DNA from: Bacteroidales bacterium
GTDB lineage: Bacteria; Bacteroidota; Bacteroidia; Bacteroidales; Marinilabiliaceae
Length of the DNA: 41,346 bases
NCBI GenBank assembly: GCA_015061285.1
Contig: SUWW01000021.1
Span: 1 to 41,346, forward strand
Reading direction: 5' to 3'
In this document: positions 33,275-41,346 of the stretch, one piece after another
Layout: each line of letters starts with the position of its first letter
Position numbering within the stretch: position 1 is the stretch's first letter
The notes under the pieces: generated by a model
Seen by the model: the letters and a program-made list of their open reading frames with translations, nothing else
Told to the model about the DNA's origin: nothing
The model's database searches: none
Made by a program: the position numbers and the translations under genes

Positions 33275-34330
33275 TTTGCCGCACTCGACGAGGCACACAC
33301 GAAGCCGCTACATATAATTCATTATGGCGATAGTCAGATTGAGGGCGACCGCATATCAGGCACGCTTCGTCGACGACTGCAAAAGATGTTTGGCGGTGGA
33401 GGTCCAGGATTAGTGCCACTACAGCAACCCATACCACGAGCATCGCTATCGCAGAGCATTTCCGACAGTGTAGCCATGAAATATGCAGGTGGAATGATTG
33501 GTCCACGCGGCAAGCACAACCACTACGGCGCTATGGCCCAGATGTGTCGCATTAGCAACGACACCACCATATTTCGACTCACACAGTATCACTCAAAATC
33601 GATAGAACGAGTAAAAGTGTTTGTGGGTAATGTAGATTCCACACTCAACGTAGTAGTTAACGGCAACAAAAAGAGCATCGGCCGCTCGCCTAAAATCAAG
33701 ACGCTTACGTGGTCGTTTTACGCAAAAACCAATAGCGTACGCATAGCATTGAACGGTGCTGCCGACATCTACGGCATTGCATTAGATGGGGGCAATGGTG
33801 TGTCGCTCACCAACATACCCATGCGCGGTTCAGAAGGAACATTCTTCACACGAATCGACAGCTACGAAATGAAACAGATGCTCAAAGAACTCGACACGCG
33901 TCTGATAATAATGGAATTTGGTGGCAATGCTCTGCCTATGCTCAACGACAGCATCGGCGTGGGCAAATACTGCAAATTCTTTGGTATGCAAATCGACTAT
34001 ATGAAATCGGTCTGCCCAGAGGCCGATATTATGGTGATTGGTCCTGCCGACATGTCGATAAAAATCGATGGCGTGTTGCAAACATACCCACTACTGCCCT
34101 ACCTCGTGGAGTGCATGAAGCAGATATGTATGAAGAAAAATGCTGCTTTTTGGAATATGTATGAGGTGATGGGAGGTCGCAACTCAATGCCCGCTTGGGT
34201 GGCGCATCAACCCATTTGGGCAGCTCCTGACTATATTCACTTCTCGTCGCGCGGTGCCGACAGAATTAGCGACCTTCTCTGGCAATCGCTAATGAACTAT
34301 TACAACTACTATAAATTAGTAAACAACTGA
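32945..34330 (+). CDS. SGNH/GDSL-family acyl hydrolase or transferase, envelope
   Basis: A 461-residue protein with an N-terminal signal anchor. Residues 1 to about 110 are a predicted stalk; the SGNH domain starts with HIIHYGDSQIEGDR (block I, Ser near 129), has MEFGGN as the block III-like region, and ends with DYIHFSSRGADR (Asp and His of the catalytic triad near 428-431). It probably acts in the periplasm with the downstream MBOAT protein to acetylate or deacetylate an envelope polymer. It shares the promoter and first 362 bp with the truncated copy upstream. A second SGNH gene follows after 12 bp. Confidence 0.85.
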   Translation: MKQIVTFIFLVSVIAVLAVVCYVFPQPKWEVGPLTIRFPQLSDVLRPAADSKISADSVVMAVEQSLTMTVKLDSAEQARQDSILFYKKFFTENAARIYCPNDDPKFFFRLFAALDEAHTKPLHIIHYGDSQIEGDRISGTLRRRLQKMFGGGGPGLVPLQQPIPRASLSQSISDSVAMKYAGGMIGPRGKHNHYGAMAQMCRISNDTTIFRLTQYHSKSIERVKVFVGNVDSTLNVVVNGNKKSIGRSPKIKTLTWSFYAKTNSVRIALNGAADIYGIALDGGNGVSLTNIPMRGSEGTFFTRIDSYEMKQMLKELDTRLIIMEFGGNALPMLNDSIGVGKYCKFFGMQIDYMKSVCPEADIMVIGPADMSIKIDGVLQTYPLLPYLVECMKQICMKKNAAFWNMYEVMGGRNSMPAWVAHQPIWAAPDYIHFSSRGADRISDLLWQSLMNYYNYYKLVNN

Positions 34331-34342
34331 CGTAGCGCTACT

Positions 34343-35611
34343 ATGCTCATACATAGATATATATACATATTAGCCATAATCATAACTACACTTACGAGCA
34401 CTCAAGGCGTAGCGCAAGATTTTTCTCGCTTGCCACAAGTGGTACGTTTGGATTCGAATATGCTTCGCTTCCCTGGTGGCGTGTCGGAGAATTTCGATGC
34501 TCTTGTAGAGCGAATCGACTCGGTGCTACTCTTCGGTCGCGGACGCATAAACATTATGCATATAGGAGGATCGCACGTTCAAGCCGATATGTATACACAC
34601 TACATACGCCAAAACCTCGATTCGCTCAATGGCTGCTTGCACCCAGCGCGAGGATTTATATTCCCATACGCCATAGCTCGAACAAACAATCCGCTCAACT
34701 ATCGAGTGAAATATGGAGGAACATGGTTTTCGGCACGAAACGCCATACGCCAATTCTATCCAACGCAAGGAGCAAGCGGCATCAACGTGCGCACCGCCGA
34801 CACAACTGCTTGGTTCGACATCGACCTCAACACCGACAGCACACAACGCTACTACACCACGCACCTACGCATTTTCGGACGCAGCATCGATGGTCGCACT
34901 AAGCCCTACATGCTACTGCCCGACTCGACTATAGTGGAGGCCAGCGAAAGCGATAGCGCCACCTATCTGTTCAACCTCAGCGAAACGACATCGCGCTTTG
35001 GCATTCGCTTTCATTTTACTTACGACACAGCGCAAAACTTGTCGCCCGACACCTTTGTTATTACTGGTATGTATGCCGACAACGATGAACCTGGCATAGT
35101 GTACAACTCGATTGGTGTGAATGGAGCTTCGGTCCCTTCGTTTCTGAATTGCGCCAACTTCGAGCGCGACCTCGGCTACTATCCGCCCGACCTTGTGGTT
35201 TTTGGCATCGGCATAAACGACGCCACAAGCAGCCACTTCAGCGACTCGCTTCTCTATAATAATTACTTGCACCTCATCGACCGCATTCAGAAAGTGGCTC
35301 CCAAAGCCGCATTCATCTTCATAACAAACAACGACAGCTTCATGCGCATACGTAGAAAATATTATGTGAATAAAAACGGCGAGGTTGCCCGCACTGCTTT
35401 CTATCGCTTGGCTTCACACTACAAAGGCGCAGTATGGGATCTGTTTGAAATTATGGGCGGACTAAACTCTATGCAAGAGTGGCAAAAAGTGCACTTGGCT
35501 CGACGCGATAAAGTTCATTTCACTCGCGATGGATACTTATACGTTGGGCGGCTCTTCACCGATGCTTTTCTCAACTTCTACTACGACTACGACTGTACTT
35601 ATGGATACTGA
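34343..35611 (+). CDS. Second SGNH-family protein, exported
   Basis: A 422-residue protein with a signal peptide (about 1-26, ending STQGVAQ). The SGNH signature is MHIGGSHVQADM (block I, Ser near 75), VVFGIGINDA (block III, Asn near 290) and DKVHFTRDGYL (block V, Asp/His near 388). It is diverged from the first SGNH protein (block I GSHVQ versus GDSQI), and resembles the AlgJ/PatB-type partners of MBOAT acyltransferases. Its last bases overlap the MBOAT start by 11 bp, indicating translational coupling. Confidence 0.85.
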   Translation: MLIHRYIYILAIIITTLTSTQGVAQDFSRLPQVVRLDSNMLRFPGGVSENFDALVERIDSVLLFGRGRINIMHIGGSHVQADMYTHYIRQNLDSLNGCLHPARGFIFPYAIARTNNPLNYRVKYGGTWFSARNAIRQFYPTQGASGINVRTADTTAWFDIDLNTDSTQRYYTTHLRIFGRSIDGRTKPYMLLPDSTIVEASESDSATYLFNLSETTSRFGIRFHFTYDTAQNLSPDTFVITGMYADNDEPGIVYNSIGVNGASVPSFLNCANFERDLGYYPPDLVVFGIGINDATSSHFSDSLLYNNYLHLIDRIQKVAPKAAFIFITNNDSFMRIRRKYYVNKNGEVARTAFYRLASHYKGAVWDLFEIMGGLNSMQEWQKVHLARRDKVHFTRDGYLYVGRLFTDAFLNFYYDYDCTYGY

Positions 35612-37460
35612 CTTCATAGCTTTTCTACAACACACTTTCGCCTTCGACGATCGACACCCTCTGCTATTCACGCAACTCTATTTCTGGGTATTCTTCGCCG
35701 TGGTGATTCTTTTCTTATCCATCATCGGACGAAGTCGCATTGCTATTCGTAACGCTTTCCTTTGTGCTGTAAGTTTCTTCTTCTACTATAAGACGAGCGG
35801 CATTTTCATACTCATACTCTGCTTCACAACACTGGCGAGTTTCACCGTAGGTAGGCGTATATACAAGTCGAAGCATTTCCGCACGCTGTGGCTTGCCATA
35901 GGTATAATAACGAACCTGCTGGTGCTCGCCTACTTCAAATACTCATACTTCCTTGCCGACATGTTTTTTCAGCTCACGGGCTGGCAGATGGAGGTTGTGA
36001 ACCACTTTTCGATGCTCGGCAATATGCTTGTGGGCGAGGCGCGCTTCACCATAGATGCCATTGTACTACCGGTGGGCATCTCGTTCTATACATTTCAGTG
36101 TATCAGCTACTTGATGGATATTTACAGGCAACGCATCACACCCGTGCGCTCGCTGCTCGACTACGGATTCTACGTAAGTTTCTTCCCACAGCTCGTTGCC
36201 GGTCCGATAGTGCGCGCCAATGAGTTCATAGGTCAACTCTACCGACCATTTTTCCTCTCACGTCGATGGATGGGCATTGCCGTATTCTGGATTCTGAACG
36301 GCCTTGCAAAAAAGATTATCCTCTCCGACTATTTGGCGGTGAACTTCATCGATAGAATTTTTGCCAATCCTTCGATGTACAGTGGTTTCGAAAACCTCTC
36401 GGCACTATTTCTATACTCATTACAAGTCTACGCCGACTTCTCGGGCTACACCGACATAGCCATCGGCGTGGCACTGATGATGGGCTTTCATCTGCCCAAA
36501 AACTTCAATTCGCCCTACAAAGCCACCAACGCCGGCGGATTCTGGAAACGTTGGCACATGTCGCTCTCGCGTTGGCTGCAAGACTACTTATACATACCTA
36601 TGGGCGGCAATCGGAATGCTTCAGCCGGCACCTACATCGTCATTCTGTCGATAGCATTGATTGCCTCAATTCTCTCGGGAAGTGTTTGGGTAGCTATAAT
36701 TATTTTGGCTCTCGTGGCTATATGCACCATCTGGGCTCTCGTCCATCCCGACAAACGCAAACTCATCACTACAAACGTAAATGCTATGAACACCATGCTG
36801 CTTGGCGGCTTGTGGCATGGCGCAAGTTGGAATTTCATGATTTGGGGCGGGCTTAACGGCATAGGTATGATTATATACAAAATATGGAAAGCGCTCGGCC
36901 ACGTCGGACGCGTGATAATCTCGCTCGCTGCAGCTACTGGTGCATATCTATGGGCGGACGCCACCAACTTGCCCATAGCCAATATAGCTATGGTTTGGCT
37001 CGCTGCAACAGCCATTGGCGCCACCATTCCTGCTATAGTAGCTATTTTCTACCGCGGCACCAATGCTTTCTCCAACCAAATGGCTCGTGCGTGGGCAATA
37101 GCGCAGACTTTCGTATTCATAACCTTCACACGACTTTTTTTCCGAGCAGGATCAAACCTCGACCCCGCCGAAGCCAACCGCACAGCATGGGAGACAGCTC
37201 AAGCTATGGTGCAACGCATCGGCTCGAAATGGGCTACAGCTCAAATTCCTGAGATGATAGATACATATCGAATTCCATTCGCACTATTTGTAATAGGTAT
37301 GATAATACACTGGTTACCAGAACATTTCAAAAGACGTTATAGAATATGCTTCGCTTCAATGCCGCTATACGCCATGACGTTAGTCTCTGCCTTGGTTATT
37401 TTTATTGTATATCAGTTTGTTACCGCCGACTTACAGAAGTTTATATATTTCCAGTTCTGA
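35601..37460 (+). CDS. MBOAT-family O-acyltransferase (AlgI/PatA-like)
   Basis: A 619-residue integral membrane protein of the MBOAT family with about ten to twelve hydrophobic helices. The family motif LLGGLWHGASWNFMIWGG carries the catalytic His (near residue 405), and the usual QLVAGPIVRANEF and YADFSGYTDIAIG segments are present. It should carry acetyl groups across the inner membrane for the two preceding SGNH proteins, as in alginate or peptidoglycan O-acetylation (AlgIJF, PatAB). The ATG at 35601 is preferred over an earlier in-frame codon at 35529, because the extra 24 residues are Thr/Ser-rich, not conserved-looking and lie inside the previous gene. Confidence 0.9.
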   Translation: MDTDFIAFLQHTFAFDDRHPLLFTQLYFWVFFAVVILFLSIIGRSRIAIRNAFLCAVSFFFYYKTSGIFILILCFTTLASFTVGRRIYKSKHFRTLWLAIGIITNLLVLAYFKYSYFLADMFFQLTGWQMEVVNHFSMLGNMLVGEARFTIDAIVLPVGISFYTFQCISYLMDIYRQRITPVRSLLDYGFYVSFFPQLVAGPIVRANEFIGQLYRPFFLSRRWMGIAVFWILNGLAKKIILSDYLAVNFIDRIFANPSMYSGFENLSALFLYSLQVYADFSGYTDIAIGVALMMGFHLPKNFNSPYKATNAGGFWKRWHMSLSRWLQDYLYIPMGGNRNASAGTYIVILSIALIASILSGSVWVAIIILALVAICTIWALVHPDKRKLITTNVNAMNTMLLGGLWHGASWNFMIWGGLNGIGMIIYKIWKALGHVGRVIISLAAATGAYLWADATNLPIANIAMVWLAATAIGATIPAIVAIFYRGTNAFSNQMARAWAIAQTFVFITFTRLFFRAGSNLDPAEANRTAWETAQAMVQRIGSKWATAQIPEMIDTYRIPFALFVIGMIIHWLPEHFKRRYRICFASMPLYAMTLVSALVIFIVYQFVTADLQKFIYFQF

Positions 37461-37483
37461 AATAATTACGCATTCTTACAGCC

Positions 37484-38839
37484 ATGTCAGAATCACAGAT
37501 AGTCGAATATAAGGAGTCTTGGCGAGACGAATACATCAAGTGGATTTGCGGTTTTGCAAATGCCCAAGGTGGCACTATGTACATAGGTAAGAAAGATGAC
37601 GGTACTCCGTGTGGAGTGGTGGACTCAAAAAAACTTCTCGAAGATATACCCAACAAAGTGCGTGACTTACTTGGGCTTATTGTAGATGTCGATTTGCTCT
37701 TGGAAGATGGGAAAAATATTATCAGGATAACTGTCCCTGAAAGCATATACCCCGTAAACTATAGAGGCGAATATCACTATCGCACAGGCTGCACAAAACA
37801 ACTATTGCAAGGCTCGGCTCTTACCAATTTTCTCATAAAGAAGACAGGCAAGAAGTGGGACTCCGTGCCTCTTGAAAATGTAAGCATTGATGACCTCGAC
37901 AAAGAGAGTTTTGACATCTTCTACCGCGAAGCAGTGCGCAGTGGACGCATGAGTGCTGATGATTTGAAGTTATCACGGCATAACCTATTGGAGAAACTCA
38001 ATCTCTTGGATGGTCAGTACCTGAAACGAGCTGCCGTATTGCTGTTTCATCGCACCCCAGAGAAGTGGATTACAGGCTCGTATGTCAAGATAGGCTTCTT
38101 TGAGACGGATGCAGACCTCCGCTATCAAGACGAGATTCACGGTTCGCTCATGATACAAGCCGACCGCGTCATCGACTTGCTCTATACGAAGTATCTGACT
38201 GCAGAGATCTCATACGACAACGTCACCCGCATAGAGCATTATCCATTTCCAAAAGATGCTGTGCGTGAAGCATTATTCAATGCGCTAATTCATCAAGACT
38301 TCTCGGCTTCAATACCAGTGCAAATAAGCGTCTACAGAGATAAGCTATACATCAGCAACGACTGTGTCTTCCCTGAGAATTGGACTGCGGAGACGCTCAT
38401 GCAGAAGCATCGTTCATTGCCTCACAATCCAGATATTGCCAATACGTTCTATCGTGCTGGCTTTATAGAGAGTTGGGGGCGCGGCATCGAGAAGATATGT
38501 GATCTCTGTCATAACTACAACATACCATCTCCTGAGTACACTGTCAACGGAGCCGACATTATGATGAAGTTCACGGCGGTAAATGGACCTAATGATGTCC
38601 CTAATGTCCCTAATAATGTCCCTAATCGTGTCCCTAATCTCAGTGACCGCGAATGCATCATCTTACGAATGCTGGCAAACGATGAAAAGCTTTCCACTGC
38701 CGCCATAGCCAAGGAGTTATGCGTGACAGAAAAGACGATAAAGCGCGACATTGCCGAACTTCAACAGTTAGGTGTGTTAGTACGCGAGGGAGGCACACGT
38801 GGGCGTTGGGTTGTGAAAATAGGGTACGATATAATCTGA
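37484..38839 (+). CDS. AlbA_2 (Schlafen-like) ATP-binding HTH regulator
   Basis: This 451-residue protein has an N-terminal AlbA_2/Schlafen domain (VEYKESW, FANAQGGTMYIG, about residues 5-120), a GHKL-type ATP-binding segment (LFNALIHQDFS near 265, SWGRGIEKI near 328) and a C-terminal winged HTH (TAAIAKELCVTEKTIKRDI). A repetitive linker, VPN-VPN-NVPN-RVPN (about residues 370-384), joins the last two. Such proteins are often transcriptional regulators and accompany mobile or defence genes. It starts 23 bp after the MBOAT gene and lies just upstream of two palindromes and the DUF262 nuclease. Confidence 0.85.
   Translation: MSESQIVEYKESWRDEYIKWICGFANAQGGTMYIGKKDDGTPCGVVDSKKLLEDIPNKVRDLLGLIVDVDLLLEDGKNIIRITVPESIYPVNYRGEYHYRTGCTKQLLQGSALTNFLIKKTGKKWDSVPLENVSIDDLDKESFDIFYREAVRSGRMSADDLKLSRHNLLEKLNLLDGQYLKRAAVLLFHRTPEKWITGSYVKIGFFETDADLRYQDEIHGSLMIQADRVIDLLYTKYLTAEISYDNVTRIEHYPFPKDAVREALFNALIHQDFSASIPVQISVYRDKLYISNDCVFPENWTAETLMQKHRSLPHNPDIANTFYRAGFIESWGRGIEKICDLCHNYNIPSPEYTVNGADIMMKFTAVNGPNDVPNVPNNVPNRVPNLSDRECIILRMLANDEKLSTAAIAKELCVTEKTIKRDIAELQQLGVLVREGGTRGRWVVKIGYDII
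38589..38641 (+). repeat. In-gene minisatellite encoding VPN repeats
   Basis: GTCCCTAAT repeats five times with short variable spacers inside the AlbA_2 gene. It encodes the flexible linker (VPN) between the ATP-binding and HTH domains and can change length by slippage. Confidence 0.8.
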
Positions 38840-38933
38840 GAGGATGGTCGCACTCGTTAATAGGATGATTAAACCTTTGGAGCGAAAAAAAATATGATTA
38901 TAACAGAAATAGTTCAAGGAAAGGGCTAACACC

Positions 38934-38955
38934 TTAGTCCCTGATCAAGGACTAA
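38934..38955. promoter_or_regulatory. Operator-like palindrome 1
   Basis: TTAGTCC-CTGATCAA-GGACTAA has perfect 7-bp arms. The 12-mer GATTATAACAGA flanks it in direct repeat (38896-38907 and 38969-38980). It lies between the HTH regulator and the nuclease gene, the position of an operator for that regulator. Confidence 0.5.
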
Positions 38956-38987
38956 CTAAAGCAAACGGGATTATAACAGACCTAAAT

Positions 38988-39004
38988 GTGTTAATTACTA
39001 ACAC
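38988..39004. promoter_or_regulatory. Operator-like palindrome 2
   Basis: GTGTTA-ATTAC-TAACAC has perfect 6-bp arms 64 bp before the nuclease start. Possible second site for the same or another regulator. Confidence 0.45.
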
Positions 39005-39067
39005 GTTTAATGATGAAACGCTATGCTATTGGTAAAGTAGAACAATAATAACACTGCTATTAAACTC

Positions 39068-40888
39068 ATGAAGACTAACGACAAATTGCTTTCCGAAATC
39101 CTTCAAAGCATCGATGACGGAAAAATACAGTTGCCCGACTTTCAGCGAGGCTGGGTTTGGGAGGACGATCGCATACGCGCTTTGATTGCAAGTATAAGCA
39201 ACGGTTATCCTATTGGTGCTGCCATGTTCTTGGAGACTGGTTCTAAGGATATAAACTTCAAGTACAGACTATTTGAGGGTGTGGACGAGTCGCACAAAAG
39301 TGTGTTCCCTGATAGTCTTGTTCTCGATGGACAGCAACGTAACACATCGTTATACCGTTCGCTCTATTGCAAGAAGGTGGTAGACACTGTTGACTACAAA
39401 AAGAAGCCAATAAAGCGCTTCTACTACATGGACATTAAGAAGAGTCTTGAGACTTTGACTGATAGGATTGATGCAGTGGTTTCCGTTCCAGAAAACAAAC
39501 AAGTGTATGTCAACATTGGCCGCGACTTGGTTCTTGACTTGTCAACACCTGAAAAGGAGTACGAGAATCACTATTTCCCTTTGAATATAGTCTTTGATGC
39601 CCCTGCTACCACTCTGTGGCAATTGGCATATATGCAGCACCATCACATGACTCCAGACGTTGTTCAATTGTGGTCAGATTTCTACTCGAAAATTGTAGTG
39701 CCTATCATGAAATACGAAGTTCCTATTATGGAACTTGAAAAAGATATTCCGAAGGAAGCTGTCTGTCAGGTGTTCGAGAACGTCAATCAAGGAGGTGTGT
39801 CACTTACAGTTTTCGAACTTGTGACGGCTACATTCGCAGCCGACAATTTCGAACTTCGCAAAGATTGGAAAGAGATATGGAATGAACTAAAGAATGAGAA
39901 ACTTCTGCTCTTCAAGAACTACCAGTCGTTTGGTGCGACAGATTTCTTGACAGCTATAACATTGCTTGTAAACTATAAGCAAACTGCTGGAGAAAACCAC
40001 AAGGGAACAAGCTGTAAGAAAAAAGATGTGTTACGTCTTAGCCTTACGGACTACAAGGAGAACAAGGAGTTGTTGCTCAAAGGTCTAAGGAAGGCAATAC
40101 AGTTCCTTCGTGAAGAGAGAATATTCTCCACCATTGATTTGCCTTACACAAGCCAATTGATCCCTCTTTCTGTTTTGTTTGCCATCGATGAGAATCTATG
40201 GTTTGATATTGCGAACAAGAAGAAACTTCGTCAATGGTATTGGTGCGGTGTGATGGGTGAACTCTATGGCGGAGCAAATGAAACACGCTACGTCAACGAT
40301 GTGGTCGGAATGATAGATTGGCTTAATGATGACAATATCATACCAGACACCGTAGCACGTTCGAATTTTCATGCATCGCGTTTGTTGACGCTTTATACAC
40401 GTAATAGTGCGGCATACAAGGGTGTCATGGCACTAATTCTACAAGGACACGCGAAAGATTTATTGAGCGGCAAGGAGATGGACTTTGTCGTATTTGAAGA
40501 CGACCCTATCGACATTCATCACATCTTCCCAGCATCGTATTGCGAGAAGCAGAAATATCCTCGCACGAAATGGAATAGTGTAATCAACAAGACCCCTATT
40601 TGCGCTCGCACTAATCGCATAATAGGAGGCAATGCGCCAAGTCAGTACATAAATAGTCTAGAGAGAAACCATGGCGTCACCACTAATATTCTAAATAAGT
40701 GCTTAGCATCGCACCAGATTAACGTGGATGCTATCCGAGCAGATGATTTTGAAACTTATTTCAATGCTCGTCGAAATGCTCTATTGGACTTAGTGGAAGC
40801 CGCGACATGCAAACCTGTGTCTGGTCGTAACGAAAACGTCACAATAGAAGAAGATGCTATGGACGACGAACCCTCAGTGTTTGATTAG
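39068..40888 (+). CDS. DUF262-DUF1524 (GmrSD-like) putative defence nuclease
   Basis: A 606-residue protein. The N-terminal DUF262 domain has PDFQRGWVW (residues 24-32) and the conserved LDGQQRNTS (near 87), the nucleotide-dependent ParB-like fold seen in GmrS. The C-terminal DUF1524 domain has the His-Me nuclease motif DIHHIFP (near 481) followed by INKTPI and a conserved Asn, as in GmrD. Single-chain GmrSD-type enzymes are type IV restriction systems that cut modified phage DNA, or SspE-like enzymes in phosphorothioate defence. No dnd or ssp genes are in the window, so the former is more likely. The regulator upstream and operator-like palindromes suggest controlled expression. Confidence 0.88.
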   Translation: MKTNDKLLSEILQSIDDGKIQLPDFQRGWVWEDDRIRALIASISNGYPIGAAMFLETGSKDINFKYRLFEGVDESHKSVFPDSLVLDGQQRNTSLYRSLYCKKVVDTVDYKKKPIKRFYYMDIKKSLETLTDRIDAVVSVPENKQVYVNIGRDLVLDLSTPEKEYENHYFPLNIVFDAPATTLWQLAYMQHHHMTPDVVQLWSDFYSKIVVPIMKYEVPIMELEKDIPKEAVCQVFENVNQGGVSLTVFELVTATFAADNFELRKDWKEIWNELKNEKLLLFKNYQSFGATDFLTAITLLVNYKQTAGENHKGTSCKKKDVLRLSLTDYKENKELLLKGLRKAIQFLREERIFSTIDLPYTSQLIPLSVLFAIDENLWFDIANKKKLRQWYWCGVMGELYGGANETRYVNDVVGMIDWLNDDNIIPDTVARSNFHASRLLTLYTRNSAAYKGVMALILQGHAKDLLSGKEMDFVVFEDDPIDIHHIFPASYCEKQKYPRTKWNSVINKTPICARTNRIIGGNAPSQYINSLERNHGVTTNILNKCLASHQINVDAIRADDFETYFNARRNALLDLVEAATCKPVSGRNENVTIEEDAMDDEPSVFD

Positions 40889-41346
40889 CAGTATCCTCTA
40901 TTGTGTAGAGCATCTTAGATGAATTTATTGTTTTATCGGACAAGTCTTCATCATAAGCTCATTATAGTTTACATGGTATTTTGGTTAAGATAGCATCTTT
41001 CCTAATTTATTGGTATGGGAAATACCAAATAAGCTCAATTGTAATTGGCAAAGTCAAACAAATCGAAGAGTTAGCTGCATTTTCTAGCTTAACCTATAAG
41101 ATGTCATCGACTACAAATTGAATGTATCTGATTATGGATTCTTGGCGATTCGATTGGGAGTAGACTTCGGCGCGAGATAATGAATTAGATCTTTTATCGG
41201 TAAACTAAGAGGCTGTCCAACGTTTGATTTGGACAGCCTCTTATATTTTCAGATCAATCCGCGTTATCGTGTGTTATCCTTTAGTTTAGACATCAAAAGA
41301 AAAGGCATAACAGGAATGTTAGATTTGAAACAAAAACTAGATGTCT
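40889..41346. other. 3' flank without a gene
   Basis: About 450 bp, A+T-rich. It contains a stem-loop TTATTgGGTAT/ATACCaAATAA (about 41007-41033) and the terminator below. A minus-strand open frame runs from the right edge (ending near 41262) but shows no motif. The GAGGCTGTCC hairpin recalls ends and terminators of Bacteroidetes insertion sequences, so a decayed element or a gene beyond the edge is possible. Confidence 0.4.
41207..41250. terminator. Strong bidirectional terminator
   Basis: AAGAGGCTGTCCAA pairs perfectly with TTGGACAGCCTCTT across an 8-nt loop, followed by TATATTTTC on the plus strand. It could end the nuclease transcript and any leftward one from the right. Confidence 0.75.

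Noticed and set aside
35529-35600. Upstream start for the MBOAT gene
   Set aside because: It is inside the preceding SGNH gene and gives a Thr/Ser-rich leader not typical of MBOAT proteins.

Overview
The window (about 41 kb, moderate G+C) looks like a chromosome segment of a Bacteroidales bacterium. The evidence is the recurrent Bacteroidetes-type -7 promoter box (TAnnTTTG), a fused secD-secF gene, an HU/CCDC81-like plus SPOR cell-envelope protein, two TonB-type outer-membrane receptors, FISUMP-like lipoprotein architecture and near absence of Shine-Dalgarno sites. I cannot assign a genus from sequence alone.

Layout. Positions 1-140 carry a leftward promoter and leader that look like the front of an rRNA operon lying off the left edge. 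Positions 405-5023 (minus) hold a barrel protein plus lipoprotein pair, a membrane glycosyltransferase and the HU/SPOR protein. Positions 5130-12315 (minus) hold metH, then a TonB-dependent receptor cotranscribed with a YfiR-family periplasmic protein, followed by a tRNA with anticodon CAT (probably Ile2). From 12.57 to 16.06 kb lies an accessory patch: two paralogous secreted proteins, two paralogous small membrane proteins, a 41-residue secreted peptide, and repeated fragments that include a two-hairpin palindromic element. A second TonB-type receptor (minus) is divergent from a YihX-like HAD phosphatase, which converges on a TatD-family hydrolase.

Positions 20.5-30.3 kb are the housekeeping core on the plus strand: rplM-rpsI behind a long leader, rpsB-tsf, a tandem pair of DnaG-type primase genes, and secDF. 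From 30.4 kb onward comes accessory content: a small hypothetical gene, an AAA_14/DUF4143 ATPase preceded by a 33-bp tandem repeat, a two-SGNH plus MBOAT envelope O-acetylation cassette with a truncated duplicate of its first gene, an AlbA_2 (Schlafen-like)/HTH regulator, and a DUF262-DUF1524 (GmrSD-like) putative defence nuclease preceded by two operator-like palindromes.

The two observations I rate highest are these. First, a 430-residue DnaG paralogue lies 6 bp upstream of the intact dnaG; it keeps the zinc finger but has lost the Toprim catalytic acids and the whole helicase-binding region. Second, a dispersed two-hairpin palindromic repeat (four copies, all in the same orientation) has one copy sitting in frame inside the tatD-family gene, much as Rickettsia palindromic elements do. 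A second palindrome family (GTAGAGACG arms) supplies the 3' ends of both tatD and the truncated SGNH gene.
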